64,000 bases of DNA from Chinchilla lanigera. Lineage: Eukaryota; Chordata; Mammalia; Rodentia; Chinchillidae. Below, piece after piece: positions 21,515 to 33,500 of this stretch; position 1 is the first letter of the stretch; every line of letters starts with the position of its first letter. Where the stretch lies: assembly GCF_000276665.1 (NCBI RefSeq), contig NW_004955473.1, forward strand, positions 250,545 through 314,544, written 5' to 3'. The notes under the pieces are model-generated. The model saw nothing but the letters and a program-made list of their open reading frames with translations. It was not told where the DNA came from and made no database searches. The position numbers and the translations under genes were made by a program.

Positions 21515-21732
21515 AGAATTTATAATTAAAACAGGATGATTAATATTTCTATTGAAAGAAAAAAATAACTTTCACAGCTTATATATAGAGGCATGGGAAA
21601 AGAGTGAGGAAATAGCCCAAGAAACTCAGTGTGGTGGTGCAATTGCATTTTTCTTTTCCTTTTGTCAGCTATCTTGGCTTTCTAAAACTTCTATAAGAAA
21701 TTTATATTGACTTATAATCAGAAAAAGGTTCA

Positions 21733-21790
21733 TTTTGTTTGGTAGTGCTGGGGATAAAGCGATCTACCACTCAACTATGCCCCCAGCTCC
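21733..21790 (-). repeat. ID-like SINE fragment
   Basis: GATCTACCACTCAACTATGC and CCCCCAGCTCC are the reversed start of an ID-type SINE. Truncated copy. Confidence 0.6.
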
Positions 21791-22082
21791 AGAAAGACTC
21801 TTCTCTGGAAGAAAAGAAAGTGAGCGCTTGCCCTTGAGAAAGACATAAGTATCCTCACATGGCAAGACGCAGACCCACAGGAAAACAAACGTGCTCTGCC
21901 GGTGCTGCTCCCTGTGAGAGGATGCTGAGGGCTTTATCGCACAGGCCCTCAGTGAGGGCACTGGTGGAGGGAAACTTGCACTGGTTTGCTTCTTATCTTA
22001 TGGACTCTATGACTCATACAACTCAATGATCTTCAAAGGGTTTTCTTTTTTTTTTTGCCTGAGAATCCCCTGAGACCCTTTT

Positions 22083-23870
22083 TAACTTTTTTGTTTTGAA
22101 GTAATTTTAGATTTATGTGAAAGTTGGAAAAAAGTGCCAAGCTCCTCTAACACATTCATCCAATTTTCCCTAATACGCACTAACATGCACTAACTTAGAG
22201 ATAACTCCATGCTTTTTAGAGCTGAATAATATTCCTTTGCATTGATGTACCAAATTTTCTGAGATATTTCCACCTTTAGTGCTGCTATGAACATTCACTT
22301 ACAAGTCTTTAGGTGGACATCATGTTTTCATATCTCTTAGAATAGAATTTTGAGTCATATGGTAGTTATCTTTTTAATCTTTTGAAGAGGTAGCAGGCTG
22401 TTTTCCAAAATACCTGCATGCTTTTTCATCCCCATCAGCAGGGTATGAGGGTTCCAGTTCCTCCATCTCCTTGGCGACATTTGTTATTGTTTATCTTTTC
22501 TATTATACCCATCATGGTAGATGTGAAATGTTACCTCACTGTGGTTTTGACTTGCATTCCTTTGATAGCTAATAATATTGAACATCTTTTCACATACTTA
22601 TTGGCTATTTGCATATCTTCTATAGAGAAATACCTATTCAAAACCTTTCCCCTTTTTATTTGGTTTTTTTCTATCAGTAAATTGTGAGAATTCTGCATAT
22701 ATTCCAAATACAAGCCAATTATCAGATAAATGATTTGTAAATATTTTCTCCTTTTGTGTATATTATCATTTCACATCCTGATTGGTAAAATTCACAGTAG
22801 AAAAGTTTTTGGTTTTCATGTGGTCCAATATATCTCTTCTTTTCTTTTCTTGTTTGTGTTTTTTATATTTTATTTAAGAATCTGTTACTTAATCCACAAT
22901 AATTAAGATATACACCTATGTTTTCTTCTAGGAATTTTAGTTTTTATAACTAGCTCTTTGTCTCTTGCCTTTCCATATGAATTGTAAGATCAGCATACCA
23001 ATTTCTGCAAAAAAGTCTAGCTAAGATTTTGTTATGGATTGCACTGAATCTGTAGATCAATCAGGAGAATACTGTCATTTTAGCAATATTTACTTTTCTA
23101 ATCCATGAAGGAATATCTTTCCATTTATTATGGTTTCTAATCTTTTTGTAGTTTTCAGTGTACAGGTCTTACACTTCTTTGTTAAATTAATTTCTAAGTA
23201 TTTTATTCTTTTATCATAAATATAATTTTTTAAGTTGTATTTTCAAGTTATCCATTGTTACTGTATAGCAACATAAGTAATGGTTGTATTTTCTTTTCTT
23301 GCTGAGCTTCATTATTAGTTCTGATTTTTTGTTGATTATTCAGGATTTTCTGTATATACGATCATGCCATCTGCAAATAAAGATATTTTTACTGCTTCCT
23401 TTCCAACCTGAATTCTTCTTATTTCTTTTCTTTACCTTACTGCTGTGATTAGAACCTCCAATATAATGCTGATTAGAAGTGATGAGAGTGGATATCCTTG
23501 TGTTGTTGCTAATCTAGGGGGAAATCTTGTAGTCTTATCCCATTAAATTTGATGTCCATTATGGGTTTTTCATAGATGTTCTTAATCAAGTTGAAGAAGG
23601 TACTTTCTCTTTCTAGCTTGTTCCATTTTATATCATGAAGGGATATTGGATTTGGTCAAAAGTTTGTTCTGAGTCCATTGAGATGAATATGTGACTTTTG
23701 TCATTTGTTCTGCTTATGTGGTATATTGCATTGACTGACTTTCTTTTTCTGAACCAACTTTGCATTCCTGGGGAAAATCCTATGTGATCCTTTTGTATAA
23801 TCCTTTGTATAGGTTGTTGTACTCAATTTTCTGATGCCTTGCTGAAGATCTCTTATGAGTCTGATAAAAT
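22083..23870 (-). repeat. L1M LINE, antisense: 3' UTR into ORF2
   Basis: Reversed landmarks come in order: a TTTTAGATTTATGTG-like 3' UTR start, TGAATAATATTCCTTTGCAT, CATCAGCAGGGTATGAGGGT, TAATATTGAACATCTTTTCA, CAATTTCTGCAAAAAAGTC, TTTTCAGTGTACAGGTCTT and ATCATGCCATCTGCAAATAA. These cover the 3' UTR and the C-terminal part of ORF2 (reverse transcriptase). Frames are broken, so it is dead. Confidence 0.85.
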
Positions 23871-24078
23871 TTCACATAACATGAAATTCATCATTTGAGC
23901 CAGTTCAAAGTGGCATTTAGTTGTTCATTAATGTGCAGTAATCAGTACTCGGTCGTTCCACAACATTTTCATCACAGCCAAAAGATATCCCATTCACATT
24001 AAGCAGTCATTTCTCCATTCTCCTCTCCCCTGAACTCTGCTTGCTTTCCGTTCCTATGAATTTATCTATTCTGAATTT
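23871..24078 (-). repeat. Second L1M 3' UTR fragment, antisense
   Basis: ACATAACATGAAATTCATCA, CACAACATTTTCATCACAGC and CCTATGAATTTATCTATTCT are reversed L1M 3' UTR landmarks starting again, so this is a separate insertion or a rearranged copy. Confidence 0.7.
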
Positions 24079-24180
24079 TTTTTCAGTGTTGAGGCTTGAA
24101 TATATAGGTTCAAGTGATTTTCCTGCCTCAGTCCTTACAAATACGTGGAACTATAGGTACCTACCACTGTGCCTGGCTCC
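24079..24180 (-). repeat. Diverged B1-like SINE
   Basis: TTCAAGTGATTTTCCTGCCT and ACTATAGGTACCTACCACTG are reversed 7SL-SINE landmarks with heavy decay. Confidence 0.6.
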
Positions 24181-25828
24181 CACTAAATATTTAGAGTTTT
24201 AATGTCTATATTCACAAAGGATATTTGCAGTTTTATCCCAGGTAGCAGGTGGAAAAGACTTACTTAGGTCCCCTCTGTTTAGAAAATAGCTATCACAAAG
24301 TCTTTATCTGTAAGCACCTTTTAAAGAAGAGATCTAGTCTTTATGTCAAACGTAATTATTCACAGGCGCTGTTTTAGTGCCTCCCTTGCAAGAGAAGGAA
24401 GTGGGCAGAGAAAACTCCTTGGTTTCCCCTCCATTTGATGGATGAGAGGGACTATGAGAGAGAGGGTGCCTAGCATGGCTCTGGGCAAAATGTAAACATT
24501 TGTCTCCCTGTCTTCTAATATCCTTTTCTGTTACTGTGTCCAGCCCCTGGTGGCCTCAAGTGGTCAAGTCCTAGGAGATCTCTGAGGGCGGTCCTCAGGC
24601 CCTGAGACTAGTCTCAAAACTTGTTCCCTATTTGAAGTCCCTTGTTGACAAGCCTTAGTAACTTGTCAGATGAAATCTACCTGTTTGAGGCACATGTTCT
24701 TGTTTGCTAAGGCCTCCGTGCAGTACCTGGTTCAAATTCTCTGACTGTGAGGAATGTCAATTACCAAAGCTATTAGAAAAAGCGATCTGCTGGAGGCCAA
24801 GATGGAGGTATTTCTGCAGACTAGGATGCTGTCTGCGTAATCCACTGGGGCAAGTTCATTATTTGGAGACTCGAGCTCAAGATGTGGGGAGTGAAAGTGA
24901 CAACTCCACCCTCGCAGCTCGTCTGCCTTATACTTTGTTGAGAGCTAGTTCTCTGGAGAGACTTTGTGAGGGAATTTGGGGAGGCGTCCTGGCTCATACA
25001 TGTTCAGATCCCAAGGACTGGTGCAGTCTCAAGGTGATGTCACAGGATTATTTTCAGGTAGAGAATTTAAGACTGCTTTTGACCTCGTGCGCTTTGTGTT
25101 CCCAGATGAACTCAAACTTTCCAAGACGAGTTCATTTACTTTTAGTCAAAAACTCCCTTTCTTGGCTCCATTTCTAATTACACATGGACCTCTAACTCTC
25201 CCTGGCCATCAGGTACCAGCTGATCAAAAGTATAGCACATTTTAGGTGGGGCCGAGGAGCTGATGTGGCCTGTGAAGTTCAAACAAGGTAGGAAATGAGT
25301 GTGATATTGCTGACGTGACCTCAAGTCTCACATGTGTGACATACAGTATGGGACATTTGACAGACTGAAGGACATGGTGAACAGGCATTCTACTTACAGA
25401 TGCAAAGGCCCCACTTAGGAATAATAGCAGGGGGCAACCGTTCATTGGGATCTGCTTCTCCATGGACAGTAGACTCAGACTTGGGAGGTGTTTGGTAAAG
25501 AATCAGAATGCTATTTCCAGCCCTTATGCAAGTGATAGACTCTTTAGATGGTCTCATGGGCAGGCAAGCCGTAACCCTGGCCCTCACTCTGAGGGATAGT
25601 GGCCATTAAGTGCAAATATTCTCCCCCCCCCATTTCCATGTTCGATAGAAGCTACTTGTATGTACACAATATACTTCTGCAGTTTGAAGACTACTCTGAA
25701 AGGCTAGGGTTTTGCTATCTTTATGTCCAGACTACAGAAGGCAAATACTTGGCAAGTACATTCACACTTCTACCGTCTTCACCCATAGCCTTAGCATGCA
25801 CTTCCCCACCAATCAGAATAAGACTACA
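24181..25828. other. Unique non-coding sequence
   Basis: No repeats recognised over about 1.65 kb. A 157-codon frame at 24704-25177 (+) shows no domain and no splice context, and a frame of this length is expected by chance a few times in the window. I do not call it a gene. Confidence 0.4.
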
Positions 25829-25996
25829 GGCCAGGCGTGGTGGTGCACTCCTATACTCCCAGCACTCGGGAGGCTGCGGCAGGAGGATCGTTGGGAGTTG
25901 AGGTCAGCCTGGGCTCCAAAGTGAGCTCAAGGCCAGCCTGAACTGCATAGCGAGATCCTGTCTCAAAAAAGGCAAACAAAACAAAACAAAACAAAA
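25829..25996 (+). repeat. Young B1-type SINE with target duplication
   Basis: GGCCAGGCGTGGTGGTGCAC start, duplicated GGTCAGCCTGGGCTCC/GGCCAGCCTGAACTGC segment, CTGTCTC and an (AAAAC)n tail. CAGAATAAGACTACA (25814-25828) and CAGAATAAGACCACA (25997-26011) flank it, a 15-bp duplication with one transition. Confidence 0.95.
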
Positions 25997-26079
25997 CAGA
26001 ATAAGACCACAGAATTCTCACTTCACCACTCCTGGCAGCTTGGGTCCATTGCCTAAAGTTGGTACACAAGATAAAAGCC

Positions 26080-26315
26080 AACATTTTACTGAGGATTTAT
26101 TTTGAGTCAGGCATTGGCTAAGTGCATTACATGCATTATCTCTTTTGAATTCACTTGATAGTCTCGTTCTTATTTTACAGACAAGGAAACTAAGGCCAAG
26201 GAAAGGTAAGGAAATGTCAAGGTCAAATTGACAGAAACGGGGCTGGATCTCTGGCCTTTCCGACTCCTGAGACAACTTCTTAACCATTGTACTATGCCAA
26301 TTCATTCATTCACTG
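26080..26315 (+). repeat. MIR SINE
   Basis: GAGTCAGGCATTGGCTAAGT, TTATTTTACAGACAAGGAAA, a GGAAAGGTAAGGAAATG-like segment and CCATTGTACTATGCC give a nearly full-length MIR. Confidence 0.9.
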
Positions 26316-27754
26316 AAGTATTTAATCAGTGCTAATTATGTGTCAGCACATTTTAGGTCCTGTGGATACAGCCATAAGATCTTCACCCAATGGAACATTG
26401 CACTGTGTGGGCCCCTTGAAGGAAGCCCTCTGGAGGTTCATGGCATAACAGTGGGTGACACATCCATTTGCTCTCAGGATGAAGGATCTCAAAACTGTGG
26501 GAGCCCCACACTGAAGCACAAGGAGTGTGGGAAAAACTAAGCCATGAGGTAACAGGGCAATGACAGAGTTCGAGTTCAACACTGACAGGGCTCCATGTGC
26601 TTCGTGTATATACGCTGTGACCTATGCTCTAGCGCTTGAGGTAGATAACATGCCTCATTGATCCCAATAACTCTGAAGGTCAACCATGCAGGGCCCTCCT
26701 AACCATAGTCCAGCCTTAACTTTTTGAGGCATCTCGTGTCTGCCTGCCTTTTGGGCATTAGCAGCTGGGTGTGTGAAGTTCGTGGCTCCCTACCCCGGGG
26801 GCAGATCACAGGTGGAGCTGAGCTCACCCTTCCTATGGATCAAAGGACACCTGGGCCCACTTGCTTGTGAGTGTGACCCAGGGGAGCCAGAAAGGAAGGA
26901 GAAGGAGGGGACTAGGGCAGGCTGGAGCCGAGCTGTGATTGATTGGCTTGTTTTGCTCTTGCACTTCTGTTTACCCAGCTGGGCCTGCTGCTGCCCAGCG
27001 TACCCAGCATGTTCACGGCCACTCTGGCCAGTCTTTGGGGCAGTGTCAGAGAGAACTGTGGACTTAGCCAGCTCCTGGCAACACTGAGGCAGAGTTTTTT
27101 ATGGCTGAATTTTCCTGCCCCATTGGGCCTTTGTTTTCCTCCTGGGATACTTCTCCAACACACAAACCCCAGGGTCAGTCACAAAATTCCTCAGATTTCC
27201 TTCCCCTTAGTGGAACCTCGTGTCACTCAGACATCTAAGTCACCAACAGATAAACATCCACCAAGAGCCTATACCCTAATTTTTCTAGCATTTTAAAATT
27301 CTGGGCAGTTTTGCAATTAATTAATGCATTCATTATAGATAAGAGTAGAGAGCCTTGGGAGAGGAACTGGGACACATAACTTATGTGAAATTGTGAAACA
27401 ACACAAACCAAGTCCCTCGTGTTCTATGACAGTCTTTCTGCCGCTAACTGATAAAGTTAAAGCAAATTGTAGCTTCTTAGTAATGCTCTCAGCCTGGTTT
27501 AAACAACAATAAGAATCTTGGAAGCCCCCAAAGTGGACTGATTTCAGAACTTGGTGTGTGTGTGTATGAAAGGGTATGGGTAGGCAGAATTTGGGGATTC
27601 AAAGGGCCCTTCTGGGTGCATGTGATCAATGGTTTGTCATTGCTTAGAATTACCTCTACTTTTCTTAAAAAGCCACCCAAGCCCAAACCAAAGAGAAGCA
27701 GGTAGCAACTGGTGGCAAAGGGCCTCTGGGGTTTGAGCAGGCACTATAGTAGTG
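26316..27754. other. Unique non-coding sequence
   Basis: No repeat family recognised. Frames at 26773-27296 overlap on both strands. A short TG run lies at 27556-27566. Confidence 0.4.
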
Positions 27755-27965
27755 GTTTAGATTGGGGTTTTTTAATTAGACAAGCCTCAGTGGGTGTTAA
27801 AATCCTAGCCCTGCTCCTTATTTGATCTTGGGCAAGTGGCTCAGCTTGTCTGAGTCGCCCTATAACCTTCTGTAAAGTGGGGATAACACCTACTATGTTG
27901 TTGTGATGTTTGAATATGAAAAAGTGTGCCAAGAGCTTAGCAACTGAGCTGTGTAATCAGTGCTT
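27755..27965 (-). repeat. MIR SINE, antisense
   Basis: TTGATCTTGGGCAAGTGGCT, TAACCTTCTGTAAAGTGGGG and GTTGTGATGTTTGAATATGA are the reversed MIR core. Confidence 0.85.
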
Positions 27966-28069
27966 ATGGGGTCTAAGATGGTCAAAGATGAGGACTGTGG
28001 AGAGCAGAGGATGAGGCACCTGAGAGGTTCAACACTTTGAACATTCGTTCCCAGTGTGTTTTTCATAGT

Positions 28070-28838
28070 TCAGATGGAAGTTTGGAAGGTGGAAACAACC
28101 CAAACATCCATCAGTGGATGACTCAGTAAGCCAAATGTGATGGTAAATACAATGGAATATTATTCAGCCTTAAAAGGAAGGAAATTCTGATACATACTAC
28201 AACACAGATAAACCACAGCGACATTATACTGGGTAAAATAAGCCAGTCACAAAAAGCCAAACAATGTCAGTGGATCCTGGAGTTATGACCAATCTGACAT
28301 ACAAACAACTTGGGTTATGACCAGGATTTTAATGTTAACTTGTGACCAAAGTCTTGAGTTATGACCAGAGTGCCAACTGCCTGTGTTTCCAGTTAGTCTC
28401 AGATGCAGATTTAATGTTAAAGAGTTCTGGAAGGAACATTACAACATCCTTTCCTGTATGGGGTTGAGAAATCCTGGGCCAATGTCTATCTAAGAACACT
28501 GAGGTCTGCCTGTGAACAGGGGAGAGAATTTGAAGGCTGTGTAGCATAATTTGAGCCTTCAATTGACAACGTGAGCTACAACCAACCCTTGTGAATGAAT
28601 TGAGTTCATAACTCAAGGTTCCCCATTTTACTGTATGATTCCACTTATTGAAGTAACAAAAATAGTTAAATTAATAGAAAAAAAGTAGAATGGTGGTTGT
28701 TAGGGGTAGGACTGGAGGAAAAGAGAGATGAAGAATAATCTTTTAATGGGTACGGAGTTTTTGTTTCTGGAAATGAATGCTCTTAATGGTGGCACAACAC
28801 TGCAGATGTACTGAATGTCCCTGACATTCAGTGTGTCT
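28070..28838 (+). repeat. L1M 3' UTR, sense, split by a DNA transposon
   Basis: The left part has CAACCCAAACATCCATCAGT, AATGGAATATTATTCAGCC and AAAATAAGCCAGTCAC. The right part resumes at 28634 with TATGATTCCACTTATTGAAG and continues to AATGGTGGCACAACACTGCA. Joining the parts restores the L1 order, which proves the insertion at 28268-28633. Confidence 0.85.
28268..28633. mobile_element. Miniature DNA transposon nested in L1
   Basis: It starts CAGTGGATCCTGGAGTTATG and ends AACTCAAGGTTCC...TTTTACTG; the ends are imperfect inverted repeats sharing a GAGTTATGA block. TA follows at 28634. The left flank is GT, probably a decayed TA. The ends resemble those of the element at 19238-19566, so the two may belong to related Tc1/mariner-type families. 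No transposase frame. Confidence 0.7.
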
Positions 28839-28845
28839 GTAGTCA

Positions 28846-29328
28846 TGTCATGACTTGAATATGAACTGTCTCCCAAAGGCTCATGTGTTGATGACTCAGT
28901 CTCCAGTGCAGCAATGACCAGAGGTAGGACATTTAGAAAGTGACTGCTTCCTGAGGGCTGTCACCTCATCAGCAGATTAATCCACTGATAGTCATAATTT
29001 AATGGCAGTATTGGGGAGTAATGGAAACTGTGGAGAAGCACCCTAGTTGAGGAGAATAGATTGTGAAGGTGTGGTCTTGGGGACTATATCTTGTCCCGAT
29101 TCCTTCCTCTTCTGCTCTGTTTGCTTCCTGGCTGCGATGAGTGAGCAGTTTTCTTCTGTCATGCCCTTCCTTCTACCATGAGATTTCTGCCTTACTACAG
29201 GCCTGAGAACACTCAAGCCAGCTGGCCATGGACTGAAACTCCTGGAACTCTAAGCCAAAATAAACCTTACTGCTTTAAATCAATTTTCTCAGGTATTTTG
29301 TCACAGCAATGGAAAGGTAGCTAAGACA
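28846..29328 (+). repeat. MaLR-type solitary LTR
   Basis: ATATGAACTGTCTCCCAAAG, CTCATGTGTTGATGACTCAG, GGAACTCTAAGCCAAAATAA, ATTTTGTCACAGCAATGGAA and TAGCTAAGACA are MaLR LTR landmarks. The polyadenylation signal lies inside AAAATAAACC near 29261. No internal region is attached. Confidence 0.85.
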
Positions 29329-29510
29329 AATGGTAAATGGTAAGCTTTATGTTATGTATATTAGGCAAAATATAAAAATAAACTTGAGTTTAGAAATTGA
29401 TGGGATTAGGAGGGTCTACATATGAGAAAAACTCTGACAGAGCACTGCCTTAATGGAAGCCTGGCTGGGATTCTGTTTTCTGCATTGCGAGAGAACAGCC
29501 GATTTCCTTA
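29329..29510. other. Unique non-coding sequence
   Basis: Nothing recognised; an AT-rich start then ordinary sequence. Confidence 0.35.
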
Positions 29511-29590
29511 AAAGAGAAAGAACAAGTAAGAGAAAGAGACAGAGAGAGACATAGACAGAGAGACAGAGACAAGACAGAGACAGAAAGAAT
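29511..29590. repeat. (GAGACA)n-like purine-rich tract
   Basis: Imperfect AGAGACAGAG units for about 80 bp, almost pure purine plus C/T interruptions. Confidence 0.9.
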
Positions 29591-30655
29591 AAAACCAAAT
29601 ACAAAATAATGGAAGTTTCTGAGCAAGCAAGAAGAACAGGCTCCATCCTTAGGCTACCTATATTCACCTCCAATGAGCCCTGAAGCCCACTTTGGCCACA
29701 ACTGTGGCCAGGCTGGGAGATCACAGCCTTCCACGAAGGGAGGAAGAGGTAATTGGCGCTGGCCTGAGGTAAAAATTGCAGAGATTTACAAATGCAAGCA
29801 GCTCCTCAACTTCCCACCACTTCCAAAGCAGAGTGGGTGGGACCAGCCTCTCCTCTTCCTCCAATCCCACTCCTTCCAGGCTCCACAGGGCCCCTCGAGC
29901 CTGTCCTTCTCACTCAGTTCCGCCTGCCTGATTTCCCTGGAGAGGAGGTTCCAGAGGTGGGTCTGTCTGTCTCCACAACCTCTTCCCTGGACCATCTGGA
30001 CCCTGTACACGTGGAGCCTGTCTGTGTAGACCCACCTGAGGCCAGGAGCGACAGAAGCCGGAGGAATCCTAGCATAGGCACGGAGGTAATTAGGCACGTC
30101 TTCTCTGCTCCTGAAGTAATGTTTATTTATCTTTCAAATTCTGCCAACCAAAATGGCTTGGGCTGTGATTTACCATCACACCATTATGTCATACTTCTTA
30201 CAACTTTTATGACCAAGAAAGACTCTAGGCACAGTAGCTATATTATGTCCCAGTGAACCCCTGCCCAAATTAAGTCACTGTTTCTGGTTCCTGTCGCTGG
30301 TCAAAAATGACATCCCAGAGTAATTGCTGTTTTAGGAGCGCATTTTAAAGCAAATGCAAAAAAATAATGAATGTACCTATTTTCTGACCAAAATTTGCTT
30401 CTGTCTTTTTACCCTCTCCTGGCAAACGTTTTATGTTTATTTAAACAACACTTAATAAAAACGTACAGCTGCAAAGCATCTTACTACTCTATGCTTTTTG
30501 GTCAAGAAAATTGCCCATAATCAGAGTTGACTTTACTATTCATAACATAAAATTTTTGTTTTGTCCATGCGTGGCATGGTTAAGTGCACAAATGTTATAA
30601 AAAGCAGCATGGGCTTATCTGAGGTTGAAAGCATCGTGTAGTTTGTTTACTTTTC
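29591..30655. other. Unique sequence, possible regulatory block
   Basis: A 154-codon frame at 29792-30256 (+) overlaps a 103-codon minus frame. An acceptor-like CCACTCCTTCCAG at about 29880 and a donor-like GGAG before GTAATTAG near 30086 fall inside it, but the donor is weak. 30120-30600 is AT-rich, repeat-free and looks like candidate conserved non-coding DNA. Confidence 0.35.
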
Positions 30656-30679
30656 TATTTATTTATTTATTTATTTATT
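30656..30679. repeat. (ATTT)n microsatellite
   Basis: Six perfect ATTT units. Confidence 0.95.
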
Positions 30680-32758
30680 CAGTCAATTAGCAAACTTTGG
30701 GGGGCACTGAGGGGAAATCCCATGTAGAGGCACGAGACACCATGACTGGCAGGTCATTGATATGGCAAGGGTAGCCATTGTCCACCGCAGTTGATGTGCT
30801 GTGATTGGTTATAAGGTGTGACACAAGTCATTGGTAACTGATTATAGTTCATGCACTGATGTTGCTGAGTAATTTATGTATGCATTGGAGTGAACTCAAG
30901 GTTATCCTAATAATGAGTGTGTTGCTCTTGCTTGAATTTCAGTATATGTTAATGAGAGAGAAAGATACAATGAATAGCTTGCGTGTTAAGAACCATGTGT
31001 TCCCCAAATACACTTCTGAGAGTGTGTTACAAATGTGAATATCTCCTATCAGTTATATCATAATTTGGAATTGGCAGAGTGGACCCAAAAGTTTGTATTC
31101 TTTGGGAGAATGGAGCAAGATGAACCTGGGCAGGGCAGATGCAGCTTTTGAGAGCTTAAGTAAAAACCTTTCAGCAGGATTGGACTCCAAATTTTGGGAA
31201 TAGAATTGTCACTGACATCACAGAACTAGTGGTTGTTTATCACTTTCCAGTGTATCCCCAAGTGATTGAATGAAAGGTGAAAGGTGATTTTGATGAAAAT
31301 AGTGTCAACCTGTGCTTGTGATTTTAGGATGCCTTTGAGTTCTACTTCTCAGGATCAAGTACTTTGAGCACTAGCTGTGTTTCATGTTGAGCTCCTTAGA
31401 AATGAAAATCTAATCCAAGAGGCCGTTTTCAGGTTAAACTTCGTGGAGTTATTGTACTGTAGGCCACATATATCTATCTTGGAAAACAGATGGACCTTCT
31501 CTCTCATGAGTCAAGCTAGAAAAGGGACTTACTAGTAATGAGCTTGATATGCTATCTCCAGGGGGCAGTCAGATAGGGCGTGGGGGCTGTTGGCGTAGAG
31601 ACAAGGGCTGCTTATGTTGCCTTACGTTTCCAGCATAGAATATTCCAGTTTGAGTTGAGACTGTAGATGCAAATAGAAACAATGATCCACTTGGCATTTT
31701 GATTGGAATTGGACTAGAAATACTTCCCTGCCCTTGAAACTACTCCCCTACCCCTGCTTGATTTCCTTGCACTGTATTAGACATTGTGGTGGAGTCACTT
31801 TTTGTTTAAAAACTATGCTTTGTTCTGTTTAACTATCTTTTTTCTCTTTTTTCCAGTGTGTGCTTGGGAAGAGGAGGATAATTCTTTTAAAACTAAGCGG
31901 CACATTCAGAAATAAGCTGGAAGCACGCTAGAATGGTTATTAAGGAGCCCAATTGTAGGAGAGACAACCTCAGTAATTAGTCAGTGAGCATCCAGCAGCC
32001 AAATATATGATGGGAGGGAGGAGGCCCTCTCCTTCGAGAGAGGGAAAATGACTACTCCCTTCTGATTGAAAAAGCACCGTCCCAGACCTTTCGGCTGCTG
32101 ACATGCAGATGTACATCTGGCTGTAATCTCTCACTCCCTGCTAGGCTTTGCCAAACTGTGTGGAACAGAAATGCAGTTTCTCCCCCAGATAAAGAGACAG
32201 AGAGAAATTGAGGAGTTAGATAGTTAACATTCTGAGCACTGGCTAGGAGAAGGAACATGCCCACAGCAATAAAAGGACTCTCACTTGAAAACTGTGGCTG
32301 AAGAAAGATATGAGCAGTTTTAACAACTGCTGGAGTTTATTTGGGTGAAGGGAGTAGGAGTCTCAAATATTTAAATTGTGTTAAGCTGCTCCAGCCTGAT
32401 GCACAAGATAGAATAAAAGCTTGATAACACTTGGAGGGATTTACTTGCACTTAGGTGTCCACATTTCTGAGACTCTTACTCGAAGTTTTATTTTATGTGG
32501 TGGTGTTTTAAATATATACTTTTCTTTATAAAAAAAACGAAAGCATGATTGCGTGAGGAAATATGCTCTGTTCCCTCTCCCTGAGCTGTCTATCCTAAGG
32601 GAAACCTATCTTTGGGTCAAAGTGGTGGCAGCTTACCCAAATTGCAGGAAAGGCACTAAGAGGAAAATGACACCCTTTGAATTTTCGCCTTGGAAACCCA
32701 CACTTCCTAAGTGACAAAAAACACTGCAGCGCCTCAGCTTTTGGATTCAATATTGCAG

Positions 32759-32762
<4 letters not shown>
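30680..32762. other. Unique sequence, candidate conserved non-coding region
   Basis: Over 2 kb without recognisable repeats. 31850-32300 contains homeodomain-like AATTAG and several E boxes, such as ACATCTGG and CAGATG, in a repeat-free setting. No open frame of note. Confidence 0.35.
31555..31569 (+). promoter_or_regulatory. CTCF-like motif (weak)
   Basis: CTCCAGGGGGCAGT matches the CTCF core CACCAGGGGGCGCT at most positions, including the G run and following C. A single motif match only. Confidence 0.3.
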
Positions 32763-32790
<28 letters not shown>

Positions 32791-32905
32791 GGTGAGACAG
32801 GGTTTCGCTATGTAGCCCAGGCTGGCCTTGAACTTGCATCAATCCTTGTGCCTCAGTTTCCCAAATGCTGGAATTACAGGCATGCACTACCATACCCAAC
32901 TGCAC
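32763..32905 (-). repeat. B1-type SINE with perfect target duplication
   Basis: A long T run, GAGACAGGGTTTCGCTATGT, GCCTTGAACTTGC and GGAATTACAGGCATGC. TATTGCAGAGTT occurs at 32751-32762 and 32906-32917, a perfect 12-bp duplication. Confidence 0.95.
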
Positions 32906-33229
32906 TATTGCAGAGTTATTTCAAAATGAAAATAGTTCTGGGCGAGTCACATATAAAGTTGCTAGTTCCTTAATATGATGGTTTGCCAAACTGAGTGTTT
33001 AACATACCTCTCAGACATACTGGGAACTCTAAAACGCAGACAGGTACAGAGAAGAATGCAGCAAATATTTATGTTCCTGCTGTGCAAAGTAGGAATACAT
33101 TGCTGTACTTAGCGTGTCTTCCCCTTTTTTATTTGGTCTTCCTTTTTTCAGATTAAAAAATTACTACAGGAATGGGTTCTATTCCCACCATGACTAATTA
33201 ATTAATTAATTAATTTAAAAAGGAAAGGT
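32906..33229. other. Unique sequence with (TTAA/TAAT)n tract
   Basis: A short ATTA-unit repeat lies at about 33196-33219, possibly the tail of an unrecognised SINE. Otherwise nothing is seen. Confidence 0.4.
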
Positions 33230-33327
33230 TGAAGCTCCCTTTATCATCCCTCTCCAGTCAACCCTCTTTCATAAATTTGATAAGTTTTCTTCCAGGCTAT
33301 GAATAATACATAGTATAGTTTTGCATA

Positions 33328-33500
33328 TTTTTTTATTTTTTTATTTTTGGTTTTATTTTTTTGAGACAAGATCTCCCTGTGCAGTTCAGACTGGCCTTGA
33401 GCTGACTTTGTAGGCCAGGCTGGCCTCAAACTCACAATGATCCTCCTGCCTCAGCCTCCCGAGTGCTGAGATTATAGGTATGTGCCACCACGCCCAGCTC
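33328..33500 (-). repeat. B1-type SINE with perfect target duplication
   Basis: T-rich left end, TTGAGACAAGATCTCCCTGT, duplicated CTGGCC(T/T) segment, CTGCCTCAGCCTCCCGAG and CACCACGCCCAGC. AGTTTTGCATA flanks it at 33317-33327 and 33501-33511. Confidence 0.95.

Noticed and set aside
24704..25177. 157-codon plus-strand open frame
   Set aside because: No recognisable domain, no splice or promoter context, and its length is within chance expectation for six frames over 64 kb.
26190..26215. Strong donor-like AAAGGTAAGG
   Set aside because: It lies in a MIR SINE, where this sequence is part of the repeat, and there is no partner acceptor.
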